A DNA stretch of 64,000 bases from NCBI RefSeq assembly GCF_016901225.1, contig NZ_JAFEUL010000017.1, positions 36,917 through 100,916 of the forward strand, read 5' to 3'. This DNA comes from Actibacterium sp. 188UL27-1. GTDB lineage: Bacteria; Pseudomonadota; Alphaproteobacteria; Rhodobacterales; Rhodobacteraceae. Positions 42,961-53,193 of this stretch are shown piece by piece (position 1 is the first letter of the stretch; every line of letters starts with the position of its first letter). The notes under the pieces are model-generated. The model saw nothing but the letters and a program-made list of their open reading frames with translations. It was not told the origin of the DNA and did not search any database. The position numbers were made by a program, and so were the translations under genes.

Positions 42961-44078
42961 GTGGGCCCCCTTCATATCCACACAATGATTTATGTCGCCA
43001 GGCGTAAACAGGATCTTAATTTTTCACCTATGCAGCCCAGCTTTGTCTTATGCGGCGCAACGGTTACCTAACAACGCATCACAACCGCTTCGATGCACTC
43101 ACAGGACAATCAATATCCCTACTGTATCTCAGTTACGCTGCAGGGTGGTATTTGTTCCCACAAGTTTAGTAAATTAGAAAAGAATATTAAAAATGGTCTG
43201 TGTAATTCGAGATGACAATACCACAAAGCCGCGCCCTTTGACGAGAGTCAATTATTAAAGTACTTAAAAATAGCATAACAGGTCCATGGCATCTTTTATG
43301 CCTCACTTTTCGATGCTTATTGCGCAAATATGCGAGCAATCACCGCAATATCAAACCTTCAATTGACAAAAATCTGCACAACAAACGGCTCTCGATATTA
43401 GGCAGCAGGTCGCCACAAGGCACCCGCGCGGCTTCGTCCGGGGGATGAATGTCGGTCATATTTTGACCTTGTTCCCGCCCCCGCAGGTGGGTTGGTGCCG
43501 GACGGCCCAATACAGCTCATCTCGGGATGCAACTTTTCCTTTCATCACATTGGAATACCGCGCAAATCAGAAATCATGGGGCAAAGCCTGCAACGCAAAA
43601 ACAAAGATTTTTGGGGCAAATTGGGCCGAAATCAACCCAAAGCGCCCCACATCTCTAGGTTGTTCGATCAACAGTCTATCCACGTTGGTTTTCGCGAATC
43701 CAGCAAATGACACCCCAACCTCACCAGCGAAGACCTGCCAGCCCCACGGAAGGGTCCGTCGCCTAATTGGAGACAATCAAACGCTCATATATGAATTAGC
43801 CATCTTTAAGAAATTCGGCCTTCTTTTCGCCCCAAACCAACCTGAATTATGCCCGCCAAAGGCAGAAATGTGCCCACCATACCAGCAGCCAGTTGACAGA
43901 TTAGTGATCAATTGGCCCATGGATAACAGACGTAAGGGAAACGGTGTGACAGCAATACAATCGATGGTGGAATTAATTTCCAAACACACGTCAATTGTGG
44001 GTTAACACCAGCTAAATTAATTTTGCGATAATGTGCATCGTTCTCAACGAGGGGCACATCGATCTGGAGAAGACTGCG
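42961..44078. other. Long gene-poor, AT-richer intergenic region before the RTX gene
   Basis: About 1.1 kb with no convincing gene. Base composition is visibly AT-richer than the flanks (for example 43150-43350), which is unusual here and suggests foreign or decayed DNA or a large control region for the RTX gene. Open frames present (186 residues on plus; 69 and 70 on minus) lack family features and good codon character. Weak AT-rich blocks near 44000-44030 (TTAATTTTGCGATAATG) could include the RTX promoter. Confidence 0.6.
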
Positions 44079-47000
44079 ATGGATAACTCACCAAGCAACT
44101 TTGAACCCGGCGTCGTTGATACGCCAGACGGCATGACAACCAGCGTTGGTCTCAATGGCCTTAATGGCGTTCCGGCCAAGGGGACGGGTCTCTCCGGTGC
44201 AGTGTTCCAAGCAGCTGACGGGTTGCGCCGCATTTCCGATGTCGATGACCTGATTGCAAACAACCAGGCGGATGCCACCTTTACAGCAAGCCAGATCTAC
44301 TATGGCAGTCACAAATCGTCCTCAACCGTTGCAGATTTCCTCAATCGCGACGCAGGCAGCATTGATGGCAGCGGCGATGCAGAATTCGGGCCGACCGGTA
44401 TGCTCTTGTCCGGGTACATTTACATCCCCGCCGGTGTTCATGAAATCTCTGTGATCTCCGACGATGGGTTCCGGCTCGAACTGGGCGGTGTGACATTTTC
44501 CGAATTCGCGTCAAACCGTGCGACTGCCGAAACGGCACGCACGGCTGAATTCGACGGGGGCCTCTACGAAATTGACCTGACCTACTACGATCAAGGCGGT
44601 GGCAAATCCTTGCGGGTTCTGATTGATGGGCTGCCCGTCGACCAAAGCGCGTATTATCAAACGGAAGCAGACTTCACCAACCCGCCAGCGGGTGTCGGCT
44701 CCGTCCCGGTGACCGACTATCACCCCGGGACCTTTGCCGGCGAGATCAGCGTCGATGGCGCGGCGGAGGGCAGCACCACGTCAGGCCGTGATCTGATCGA
44801 AGGCAAAGGCGGCGATGACGATCTCTCTGGCGGCGCAGGTGATGATGAGATCATCGGCAATTACGGGGATGACAAGCTGAATGGCGGTGACGGAAACGAT
44901 GTAATCGATGGAGGTTACGGCTCTGACCTGCTTATCGGCGGCAAAGGCGACGACCTTCTGATCTCCCGCTCCGATGCCGGGGAGCAGCGGATTGGCCAGT
45001 TGGCCATCGGCAAGCCGACCCGCCAGGACCCCGACAACGAGGTTGATAACGATCTGCAAAAGCTCAAGGCCTATGCCGATCAGCCGCTGACCGGGGATGA
45101 CATCATGGTGGGTGGTGAAGGCCGCGACACCTTCCTGATCCTTCCGCAGCTCAACGCCAAGCTCGACATCATCCAAAAGCATGTCCGGGTGGACGGCACC
45201 ATCAACTGGGCCGGTGTCGCGGGCGAAAATAACGAACTGCACGATCACTGGGTCGACAGTTTCGGCATCGACGTGATCGCGGACTACAATGCCGAAGAGG
45301 ATCACATCGCCGTCATCGGCCACACAGCCAATGTCACCGATGTGACCTATCGCGATGTCGATGGCGATGGGGATGAGGAAAGCATCGTCACTATCCTGTC
45401 GCTCCAGCATGGCGGCGGCGGCGCCCACACGATGGACCTGATCGGCCAGATCATCGTCCACGGTGACCGGGTCGAGGCAGACGACATCGAAACCGATAAC
45501 GGCGTCACCTACGGCGTGGTCGAGAACTACGCCGATGTGGCCGAAGCGCTTTATCAGCCCGGCGACGAAAAGACCTCCATGGTGAACGGACAAGAGGTCA
45601 AGGGTTACGACACCCGCGACGCAAATGGCAATCTGGGCGGCGTCACCGGCGCTCCCGAGGATCATGTCGACAACCCCTATGCCGACCAGGTCACTTATGC
45701 CGATCCGTCGCAACCCGACCCTGTCGAGCTGACCCGCGAAGGGTTCGAACCGCTGGAAATGACCGAGGCGGAGGGCCGCACCTATCGCGGCGCCAACGGC
45801 AATGACATGATGGCCCAGAATGACGGCCCCGCCCCTGCGGGTCTGCCCGGCGCCTTGGGCTTTTGGTCTTTCGCTCAGGACCAGGACGGCCGCTTTGCCG
45901 ATGGCCGCGGCGGCAATGACGCGATCGCCTACAGCCGCTACGAAAATCAGGCCCGCCTGAATACCGATGCCGATAGCGACGCCGCCCCCACGGGCCGCAA
46001 TGGCTCTATCACTTTCGACGGCAAGAACGACTTTGCCTTCATCCACCACGACCCCGCCTTTGAGATCAGCCAAGGCACCATCGCCGTCTGGGTGCGCCCC
46101 GAAGATCCGACAGACAAGAGCATGTTCATCTCAAAGGATCAGTCCGGCAACGGCGATGGCGGTCACTTCCGCCTGGGCCAGCACAAGGATGGTGGCATCG
46201 TCCTGCGCATGGCCGAAGGTGACGGCGGCAGCAACCATACCTGGACCTCCACGCCCGGCGATCTGAAAGCCGGTGAATGGACCCATCTCGCGGTCAGCTT
46301 CACCGAAGATGGCGTGACCGTCTATGCTGATGGCAAGCCCATCCCCGCCTCGTCCTGGACCGTGCATGAAGGCGATGTCGCCTCCCCCAATGTCTACACC
46401 GAAGCCTTCCTCACCCAAAACGAAGAGCCCTGGGTCATCGGCGCCGACCAGCGCACGACCAAGAACAATGACAGCGCCCAGGAATTTGCCACCGATGCCC
46501 GCAACCTCGACAGCCCCTTCAAGGGTGAGATCGCGGATTTCGGCATCTGGGGGGGATCCGAAAAAGGCGACGCGCTCACCCAGGCTGAGATCAACGGCCT
46601 GATCAAGGATGGCCCAGGCGCGGCGCTGACCAACCCGTCTGGCCCGCAGGACATGCAGGCGGCCGATGACACCTTCTTTGGCGGACGCGGCAATGACACG
46701 ATCGACGGTGGCGCAGGTGACGATGTCATCCACGGCCAATGGGGCAACGACAAGCTCTATGGCGGCTACGGCGACGACGAACTGCGCGGTGCGGGGGGCA
46801 ACGACATCCTCGATGGCGGTCGCGGCTCTGACCTGCTGCTCGGCGGCAAGGGTGATGATACGCTGATCTCCCGCTCGGATGCGGGCGAACAGCGTATCGG
46901 CCAACTGGTTATCGGGGAGCCGTCCCGCGACTTCCCCGATCCGTCGGTCGACAACAAATATCTGAAATTGGTCGACTGGATCGACCAGCCGCTCGTGGCC

Positions 47001-48896
47001 GACGACGTTCTGGTCGGTGGCGAGGGCCGCGACCACTTCAAGTTCGAGACGTTGATCAACGGCAAGAAAGACATCCTGATCGACAACCTCAAAGATGACG
47101 GCCGCACCATCAATTGGCACAAGGTCGCCGGTGAAAACGCCCGCCTGCACGACCACTGGGTGGATGCGTTCGGGATCGATATCATCGCCGACTACAATGC
47201 CAAGGACGACAAGATTAGCGTCATTGGCCACACGACCCAGGTCAAAGTCGACTATCACAGCATCGACACGGACGGGAACGGCTTTGCCGACGACATGGTC
47301 TCGGTCATCACCGCCTATTCCCAGCAGGGTAATAACGGCGGCGCCCATGATGAGGACTACCTGGGCTACATCGTTGTCTATGGTGATCTCGTCGCAGAGG
47401 AAGACATCATTGTCGACGCCGGTGCTCATTATGGCATCGTCGAAAGCATCGATGACCTGCAAGAAGCCGTCGCACCCTCCGGCGACCTGCGCGAAGGTGA
47501 GCATTACGGCTATGACACCCGCGATGTCGATGGTGATCCGATCGGATCCCGGCCCGAGGATTTCACCTCCAACAAGTGGTTCAAGGAGGGCAAGGTCAAC
47601 TTGGCCTCAGCCAATGATAAGGGCCTGAAAGCGCCGGACATCGTCGAATACGAAACCAACGGCTCGTTCGACGGCACCGCCGCAACCAAGATCGCCCATA
47701 GCAGCGACATGGCCTTGCGGGCAGGCACCTTCGCTTTCTCCTTCACGGCAGACGAGATCGTGAAAGGAGAGCCACAGGCGCTCCTCTCCAAAGACCATTC
47801 CGGCTACAAGGATGGCGGCCACCTCAACATCTATATCGACTGGGGCAGCAAGCTGGTGGTCCGCTACCAAAGCAAGGATGAAGATCGCTACCTCAAGTCC
47901 GATGAAAAGATCGAGGCGGGTGAACAGGTCAATGTCAGCTTCAGCTTCTCGCCCCAGGGCACCGTTCTCTACATCAACGGCAAGGCCCACGACATGGGTG
48001 AAGGCTTCCCACGCGGTATGCTCGACAATTCCGAGGATATGCTGGTCGGCGCGTCTTCCCACCGCCGATGGAAAGACGACGACAAGGCGGAATGGTTCTT
48101 CAAAGGCGATATCTCTGATCTCGTCGTCCTGGACCGCGCTGTCACCACGGTCGAAGCGTTGGTCCTGGCCGAGAATGACAATGACACGGCCGCCATGGTG
48201 GATCTTTTCCCCGACACGACGTTTGAACCACAGGTCATCAATGGCACCTCCAAGGCGGACACCCTGCGCGGTGGCGATGGCAATGACCGGATCAGCGGCA
48301 ATAACGGCGATGATGACTTGGCCGGGCTCGGCGGGAACGACAAGGTCTACGGTGGCAACGGCAACGACGATGTCCGCGGCAATGACGGCGACGACATGGT
48401 CTATGGCGGCCGCGGCACGGATACCGTACGCGGTGGCGCCGGCAATGACCTGACCCGCGGCGGTGACGGCAACGACACCGTCTTCGGCGATGCGGGCAAT
48501 GACCGCATCTACGGCGAAAAAGGCGATGACAAGCTCTTTGGCGGCGATGGCGATGACTGGCTCGCCGGTGCCTTCGGTATGGATGAATTGGAAGGCGGCG
48601 CCGGTTCCGATATCTTCCAGTTTGGCCGGATGGGCGATGCCCATGCCGATAAGGTGCTCGACTTCGTCAGCGGTGAAGACACGATTGCCCTCCGCTCTGC
48701 TGGCTTCGGTCAGACCGGTGATGTGGATTTGACCTTTGGCAAGCGCGCCGAAGGCACGGAGGCCCAGTTCATCTACACCGCCGAATGGGGCCGGCTGGTC
48801 TTTGACGCAGACGGCACCGGGGCGGGCAAATCCACCTTGGTCGCCACGTTCGAGCGCGGTTTGGAATTGACGGTAGACGATTTCGCCTTCGTCTGA
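44079..48896 (+). CDS. Giant secreted RTX protein with PA14-like and LamG-like domains
   Basis: A 1605-residue protein. I start at ATG 44079 (MDNSPSNFEPGV), preceded by GGAGAAG; ATG 44031 lacks such a site. Domains: a PA14-like module (about 69-198, SGYIYIPAGVHEISVISDDGFRLELGG); RTX nonapeptides (236-294); a unique module of about 220 residues (295-510); LamG/concanavalin-like domain 1 (588-825); RTX block 2 (863-929); a second copy of the unique module (930-1150); LamG-like 2 (1191-1367); RTX block 3 of about 13 GGxGxDx repeats (1388-1521); a C-terminal ending LTVDDFAFV typical of type I secretion signals. There is no N-terminal signal peptide. It binds Ca2+ and is likely a surface adhesin or glycan-binding exoprotein. 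No type I secretion genes are adjacent. Confidence 0.9.
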   Translation: MDNSPSNFEPGVVDTPDGMTTSVGLNGLNGVPAKGTGLSGAVFQAADGLRRISDVDDLIANNQADATFTASQIYYGSHKSSSTVADFLNRDAGSIDGSGDAEFGPTGMLLSGYIYIPAGVHEISVISDDGFRLELGGVTFSEFASNRATAETARTAEFDGGLYEIDLTYYDQGGGKSLRVLIDGLPVDQSAYYQTEADFTNPPAGVGSVPVTDYHPGTFAGEISVDGAAEGSTTSGRDLIEGKGGDDDLSGGAGDDEIIGNYGDDKLNGGDGNDVIDGGYGSDLLIGGKGDDLLISRSDAGEQRIGQLAIGKPTRQDPDNEVDNDLQKLKAYADQPLTGDDIMVGGEGRDTFLILPQLNAKLDIIQKHVRVDGTINWAGVAGENNELHDHWVDSFGIDVIADYNAEEDHIAVIGHTANVTDVTYRDVDGDGDEESIVTILSLQHGGGGAHTMDLIGQIIVHGDRVEADDIETDNGVTYGVVENYADVAEALYQPGDEKTSMVNGQEVKGYDTRDANGNLGGVTGAPEDHVDNPYADQVTYADPSQPDPVELTREGFEPLEMTEAEGRTYRGANGNDMMAQNDGPAPAGLPGALGFWSFAQDQDGRFADGRGGNDAIAYSRYENQARLNTDADSDAAPTGRNGSITFDGKNDFAFIHHDPAFEISQGTIAVWVRPEDPTDKSMFISKDQSGNGDGGHFRLGQHKDGGIVLRMAEGDGGSNHTWTSTPGDLKAGEWTHLAVSFTEDGVTVYADGKPIPASSWTVHEGDVASPNVYTEAFLTQNEEPWVIGADQRTTKNNDSAQEFATDARNLDSPFKGEIADFGIWGGSEKGDALTQAEINGLIKDGPGAALTNPSGPQDMQAADDTFFGGRGNDTIDGGAGDDVIHGQWGNDKLYGGYGDDELRGAGGNDILDGGRGSDLLLGGKGDDTLISRSDAGEQRIGQLVIGEPSRDFPDPSVDNKYLKLVDWIDQPLVADDVLVGGEGRDHFKFETLINGKKDILIDNLKDDGRTINWHKVAGENARLHDHWVDAFGIDIIADYNAKDDKISVIGHTTQVKVDYHSIDTDGNGFADDMVSVITAYSQQGNNGGAHDEDYLGYIVVYGDLVAEEDIIVDAGAHYGIVESIDDLQEAVAPSGDLREGEHYGYDTRDVDGDPIGSRPEDFTSNKWFKEGKVNLASANDKGLKAPDIVEYETNGSFDGTAATKIAHSSDMALRAGTFAFSFTADEIVKGEPQALLSKDHSGYKDGGHLNIYIDWGSKLVVRYQSKDEDRYLKSDEKIEAGEQVNVSFSFSPQGTVLYINGKAHDMGEGFPRGMLDNSEDMLVGASSHRRWKDDDKAEWFFKGDISDLVVLDRAVTTVEALVLAENDNDTAAMVDLFPDTTFEPQVINGTSKADTLRGGDGNDRISGNNGDDDLAGLGGNDKVYGGNGNDDVRGNDGDDMVYGGRGTDTVRGGAGNDLTRGGDGNDTVFGDAGNDRIYGEKGDDKLFGGDGDDWLAGAFGMDELEGGAGSDIFQFGRMGDAHADKVLDFVSGEDTIALRSAGFGQTGDVDLTFGKRAEGTEAQFIYTAEWGRLVFDADGTGAGKSTLVATFERGLELTVDDFAFV

Positions 48897-48927
48897 TCAA
48901 CGAAACGACCCTTCAACTCAGAAGACA

Positions 48928-48957
48928 TGGGCGGCTCCTCTGGCCGCCCATTTTCTT
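48928..48957 (+). terminator. Terminator of the RTX gene
   Basis: Stem TGGGCGGC (48928-48935), loop tcctctg, GCCGCCCA (48943-48950), then TTTTCTTT. It lies 32 bases past the stop codon. An intrinsic terminator. Confidence 0.88.
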
Positions 48958-49197
48958 TGGTCGCCCTTATTCTCGTGGGTTTCACAGATCTCGGTCCAGC
49001 GCGGCTCTCCCGGGATGGACCATCCCAAACAAAAGCTTAACCAACCGCCCGGCGCGTATGCATGGTTTGTGCATGGGATGTGTATCGATTGTGTATCCCG
49101 TCCGCATGCCCGAAAAGGGGTTCAGACCGTCGCGTCCTGACATGCGCAGACCGGTCTGACCAACGACGCTCTGCAGGGTAATCCAAGGCGACACCCC
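48958..49197. other. Intergenic region upstream of sdaA with repeated GTAT/GCAT motifs
   Basis: No gene. Around 49050-49110 the sequence repeats GTATGCATGG, TGTGCATGGG, TGTGTATCGA and TTGTGTATCC at short spacing, which could be a row of regulator half-sites for sdaA. I cannot assign a regulator. Confidence 0.35.
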
Positions 49198-50580
49198 ATG
49201 TTCCTGTCCGTATTCGAGATCTTCAAACCCGGCATCGGCCCCTCCTCCTCCCACACGATCGGGCCCATGGTGGCCGCTGCCCGGTTCCTTGATCGGCTTC
49301 GCAAATCTCCGTTTACGGCCAATGGGTTGCGGGCTTCCCTCCACGGCTCTTTGGCCTTCACCGGTGTAGGCCACGCGACGGACCGCGCTGTCATCTTGGG
49401 CCTGGCCGGGTTTCGACCCGACGACTATGACCCTGAAAAGGCCGAAGAAACCCTGGCGCAGATCCGAAAGACACAGACGGTCGAGGTGCCCGATCTACCG
49501 CCCCTGCAGTTCAGCCCTGACACCGATCTGATCTTCGACTACGGCGACCCGCTCCCCGGCCACGCTAATGGTTTGATTTTAATGGCAATTGATGGCCAAG
49601 GGGATGTGATCGACCGGCAAACCTACTACTCCATTGGCGGTGGCTTCGTCCTGACGGCCGAGGAATTGCAGCATGGTGCTGATACGGCTGATCCCTGTGG
49701 TCCAGTCTCCCCCTACCCTTTTGAAAACGCGGACGAAATGCTGCAAATGGCACGCGATAGCGGCCTGTCCATCGCAGAAATGAAACGCGCCAATGAGCGC
49801 GCCCGCACAAGCGAGGCCAGCCTGACCGCTGGTATCGACAAGATCTGGCACGTCATGTCCACCTGCATCGACAATGGCCTTACGGCACCCGATGGTGTTT
49901 TGCCCGGCGGACTAGAGGTCCGCCGCCGCGCCCCCGACATCCACCGTCGTTTGCTGGCAGAGCGAGGGCAAAACCTCACCGCGCCCCATACAATCAACGA
50001 CTGGATCAGTGTCTATGCCATGGCGGTAAACGAAGAAAACGCCGCCGGCGGCCGCGTTGTCACCGCGCCAACCAACGGTGCTGCCGGTGTCGTACCAGCC
50101 GTCCTGCGCTATTGGCTGGATCATGTGCCAGGTGCCACAAGATCCAATATCGACACCTTCCTTCTCACCGCGGCGGCCATCGGCGGGCTGATCAAACACA
50201 ACGCCTCGATCAGCGGCGCCGAGGCCGGATGCCAAGCAGAAGTCGGCAGCGCCGCCGCCATGGCCGCTGCCGGCCTCGCAGCCGTCTTGGGCGCCACACC
50301 TGAACAGATTGAAAATGCCGCAGAAATTGCGCTGGAACATCACCTCGGTATGACCTGCGACCCCGTCAAAGGCTTGGTCCAGGTCCCATGTATCGAACGC
50401 AACGGTCTGGGCGCGGTCAAGGCAGTCGCAGCGGCCTCACTCGCCTTGCGCGGGGATGGCACGCACCTGGTCCCACTGGATGCTTGCATCGAAACCATGC
50501 GCCAAACCGGCGCCGATATGAGCAGCAAATACAAGGAAACCTCGTTGGGGGGGCTCGCGGTCAACATCCCAAATTGTTGA
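49198..50580 (+). CDS. sdaA: L-serine ammonia-lyase (L-serine dehydratase), single-chain type
   Basis: Converts L-serine to pyruvate and ammonia with a [4Fe-4S] cluster. The 460 residues contain the beta domain ([21 protein letters not shown]) and alpha domain fused, as in E. coli SdaA. Cluster-region cysteines are seen in [35 protein letters not shown] and at the C-terminal NIPNC, where the terminal Cys is typical and may act as a tail inhibitor. The initiator ATG follows AAGGCGACACCCC. It is monocistronic: the next gene is convergent. Confidence 0.96.
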   Translation: MFLSVFEIFKPGIGPSSSHTIGPMVAAARFLDRLRKSPFTANGLRASLHGSLAFTGVGHATDRAVILGLAGFRPDDYDPEKAEETLAQIRKTQTVEVPDLPPLQFSPDTDLIFDYGDPLPGHANGLILMAIDGQGDVIDRQTYYSIGGGFVLTAEELQHGADTADPCGPVSPYPFENADEMLQMARDSGLSIAEMKRANERARTSEASLTAGIDKIWHVMSTCIDNGLTAPDGVLPGGLEVRRRAPDIHRRLLAERGQNLTAPHTINDWISVYAMAVNEENAAGGRVVTAPTNGAAGVVPAVLRYWLDHVPGATRSNIDTFLLTAAAIGGLIKHNASISGAEAGCQAEVGSAAAMAAAGLAAVLGATPEQIENAAEIALEHHLGMTCDPVKGLVQVPCIERNGLGAVKAVAAASLALRGDGTHLVPLDACIETMRQTGADMSSKYKETSLGGLAVNIPNC

Positions 50581-50589
50581 GATCCGCCT

Positions 50590-50657
50590 CCATCATGTGT
50601 CTAAAAATATCCCGGGGGTGAATGCCCGCCTGCGGGCAGAGGGGGCTGGCCCCCTCA
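50590..50657. repeat. Dispersed intergenic palindromic element, copy after sdaA
   Basis: It starts CATCATGTGTCTAAAAATAT followed by CCCGGGGG, then a hairpin TGCCCGC-ct-GCGGGCA (50623-50638) and a second GAGGGGGC-tg-GCCCCCTC (50639-50656). The first block shares CATCATGTGTC...AAATATCCC with the arm of the palindrome at 13951. Both hairpins may serve to terminate sdaA and folC. Confidence 0.65.
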
Positions 50658-50679
50658 CCGGTCGGACGGACCGGATCCC

Positions 50680-51951
50680 TCACTGCAGCGCCAGAACCTC
50701 ACCTGCCAAATAAAGCGATCCGCAGATGAGCACCCGTGCCCCTGGCGCCTTGGCTGCGATTGCGATCAAGGCATCTGTGACGGAACCACTTACCTCAACC
50801 GATAAACCCACGGATCGAGCCGCGCCCGCCACATCCTCCGGGGCCGCCCCACCCGGTGCATCGGTGACGGGAACCGCCATCACACCTTGTACAACATCCC
50901 CGAAAGGCGCCAGAAACCCTGCCCAGTCCTTGCGGGCCATCATCCCCGTGATCATCCACAATGGCCGCCCCGGCATCGCTTCCATGGCGCGCGCCAAGGC
51001 TCGCCCAGCAGCAGGGTTATGCCCACCATCAAGCCACAGTTCCATGCCCGGAGCGAGCGCCACCAAGGGACCATTGGTTAACCGCTGGATCCGTGCGGGC
51101 CAGGCCGCGTCGCGCAAAGCGGCCTCGCAGGCGGCCTCGCCATGGCCCAATTGGCGCAAGACAGCGAGGGCAATCCCCGCATTCTCAACCTGATGCAGAC
51201 CGGGCAAGGCTGGAAGGGGCAGATCAAGCAGGCCGGTTTCATCTTGGAAAACCAGCCGACCATGTTCGGTGGTCACATGCCATTGCTGTCCGAAGGCGGA
51301 AATCGGTGCGCCGAGCGGTGTAGCACGCGCCTCAATCACATCGAGCGCTTCATCGGGCTGCCGACCAATGATACACGGAACGCCCCGCTTGAGAATGCCC
51401 GCCTTTTCCCCGGCGATCTTGGCAAGCGTATCCCCCAGAAATTCCTGATGGTCGATGTCTACCGGTGTGATCACGGTACACAGGGGACAGTCGATGACAT
51501 TGGTGGCATCCAACCGCCCGCCCAGCCCGACTTCCAACAACAGCATATCGGCCGGATTTTCGGCAAAGGCAAGGAAGGCAGCGCAGGTCGTCGCTTCGAA
51601 ATACGTGATCGGATGCCCGTCATTGGCCATCAACGTGCGGTGCAACACATCGATCAACGCAGGTTCGTCAATCTCTGCCCCGTTCAAGACGATCCGCTCC
51701 GAAAAGCGCACGAGATGTGGCGACGTATAGGCATGGACCCGTTGGCCGGCCGCCGCCAAACCGGCTCGGACCATGGCCAGGGTCGAGCCCTTTCCGTTGG
51801 TCCCGGCAATATGGATCACCGGCGGCAGCTTGCGTTCGGGATGGTCAAGCGCCGTTAACAGCCGGGTCATCCGACCCAGCGACAGTTCGATCTCAACCGG
51901 ATGCAAGGCCAGCATCTGCGCCAAAAGCTCGGCGCTGGTCTTCGGTATCAA
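50680..51951 (-). CDS. folC: Bifunctional folylpolyglutamate/dihydrofolate synthase
   Basis: Adds glutamate to dihydropteroate and to folates. The 423-residue Mur-ligase-like protein has the P-loop AGTNGKGSTLAMV, the ATP/Mg site ITPVDIDHQEFLGDTLAKIAGEKAGI, GLGGRLDATNV, and the second half LDGGHNPAAGRALA. It overlaps accD by 4 bases (51948-51951), so the two are translated together. accD-folC linkage is common in many proteobacteria. Identification is firm. Confidence 0.95.
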   Translation of the reverse strand: MIPKTSAELLAQMLALHPVEIELSLGRMTRLLTALDHPERKLPPVIHIAGTNGKGSTLAMVRAGLAAAGQRVHAYTSPHLVRFSERIVLNGAEIDEPALIDVLHRTLMANDGHPITYFEATTCAAFLAFAENPADMLLLEVGLGGRLDATNVIDCPLCTVITPVDIDHQEFLGDTLAKIAGEKAGILKRGVPCIIGRQPDEALDVIEARATPLGAPISAFGQQWHVTTEHGRLVFQDETGLLDLPLPALPGLHQVENAGIALAVLRQLGHGEAACEAALRDAAWPARIQRLTNGPLVALAPGMELWLDGGHNPAAGRALARAMEAMPGRPLWMITGMMARKDWAGFLAPFGDVVQGVMAVPVTDAPGGAAPEDVAGAARSVGLSVEVSGSVTDALIAIAAKAPGARVLICGSLYLAGEVLALQ

Positions 51952-52910
51952 GGGGTCGGGTCCACCGGGCCCGCCGCGGCGACCTCATCGGGCGCAGCCG
52001 CATCGACCTGCGCCATGTCAGCCTCCCGGTCCGGCGGGGGCAGATCGCCTTTGACGGGCGGTGTCAGGCCCATCAGCATGCGGGTGATCCCGATCAATTC
52101 ATCCCGCATGTGTTCCCGCCGGGTGACGCGGTCGAGCATGCCATGCTCCAACAGATATTCGGCGCGTTGAAACCCCTCGGGCAGCTTTTCACGGATCGTC
52201 TGCTCGATCACTCTGGGACCGGCAAAACAGATCAGCGCCCCGGGTTCGGCGATCTGGACATCCCCCAACATCGCATAACTGGCAGTCACGCCGCCGGTAG
52301 TCGGATGGGTCAGCACCACAATGTAGGGCAGGCCAGCTTCGCGCAGCATCTGCACGCCGATGGTGGTCCGCGGCATCTGCATGAGGCTCAGGATGCCTTC
52401 CTGCATACGGGCACCACCTGCAGCAGAGAAAACAATGAAGGGGCGGCCTAATTCCAGGGCGCGCTCTGCGCCTGCCAAAAAAGCATTGCCCACATACATG
52501 CCCATGGAGCCAAGGATGAAGTTCGCATCCTGACAGGCGGCCACGATGGGCGTACGGCCCATTTCGCCTTCAGCAATCAGCATCGCCTCCATCTCACCCG
52601 TGTCACGCTGGGCAATCCGCATGCGTTCAGGGTAGCGTTTCTGGTCGCGAAAATGTAGCGGATCGGCAACGGGCTCGGGTACCGAAACCTCAGAATAGAT
52701 GCCACCATCGAACAGATTGGCAAACCGCTCTCGCGGGCTGAGGGCCATGTGGTGGTTGCACGTCGTGCAGACGTTCAGATTGTCCTTGAGTTCCCGGTGG
52801 AACAGCATTGTTCCGCATTCCGGGCATTTCGACCACAGGTTGTCCGGAACTTCGCGGCGTGAAAACAGCGAATTGATCTTTGGCCGAACGTAGTTGGAGA
52901 TCCAGTTCAT
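51948..52910 (-). CDS. accD: Acetyl-CoA carboxylase carboxyltransferase subunit beta
   Basis: Transfers the carboxyl group from biotin to acetyl-CoA to make malonyl-CoA, with AccA. The 320 residues begin MNWISNYVRPKINSLF and contain the four-Cys zinc finger CPECGTMLFHRELKDNLNVCTTC, then GSMGMYVGNAFLAGAERA, FIVFSAAGGARMQEG and FAGPRVIEQTIREKLP. The C-terminal tail is acidic and variable. It heads the accD-folC pair. Between 52911 and 53193 (283 bases) I see no gene. Confidence 0.96.
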   Translation of the reverse strand: MNWISNYVRPKINSLFSRREVPDNLWSKCPECGTMLFHRELKDNLNVCTTCNHHMALSPRERFANLFDGGIYSEVSVPEPVADPLHFRDQKRYPERMRIAQRDTGEMEAMLIAEGEMGRTPIVAACQDANFILGSMGMYVGNAFLAGAERALELGRPFIVFSAAGGARMQEGILSLMQMPRTTIGVQMLREAGLPYIVVLTHPTTGGVTASYAMLGDVQIAEPGALICFAGPRVIEQTIREKLPEGFQRAEYLLEHGMLDRVTRREHMRDELIGITRMLMGLTPPVKGDLPPPDREADMAQVDAAAPDEVAAAGPVDPTP

Positions 52911-53193
52911 AAAGGGCCCTTATGCCACGACGCCGATGACCGGGAAATAAGCCCCGCTCCACGGAATTGCAATTGCATAGGATTGTAGAGCAGTCGGAAC
53001 CCCGACTGATCACGCGCAGCTCACAAGCCACAACACTCAGATCGCGCGGATCAGCCGGGACGATTGATCGGAACTGGCACGTTACCCTTCAGACTCAGAA
53101 AAAGTGACCAACCGTACTTAGTAGATTGGATAATTTAGTTGTCATTGCAAGTGGCAGCCGGAAAAAATCGCGCACTCTCCAAGCACGGGCGGC

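Noticed and set aside
43445..44005. A 186-codon open frame in the AT-richer gap
   Set aside because: No family features, no good ribosome-binding site, mixed composition, and it ends inside the probable RTX promoter region.
44781..47504. Two long antisense frames (430 and 457 codons) under the RTX gene
   Set aside because: The repeated GGxGxD code produces open complementary frames with repetitive Val/Ile/Ala sequence; no start signals.
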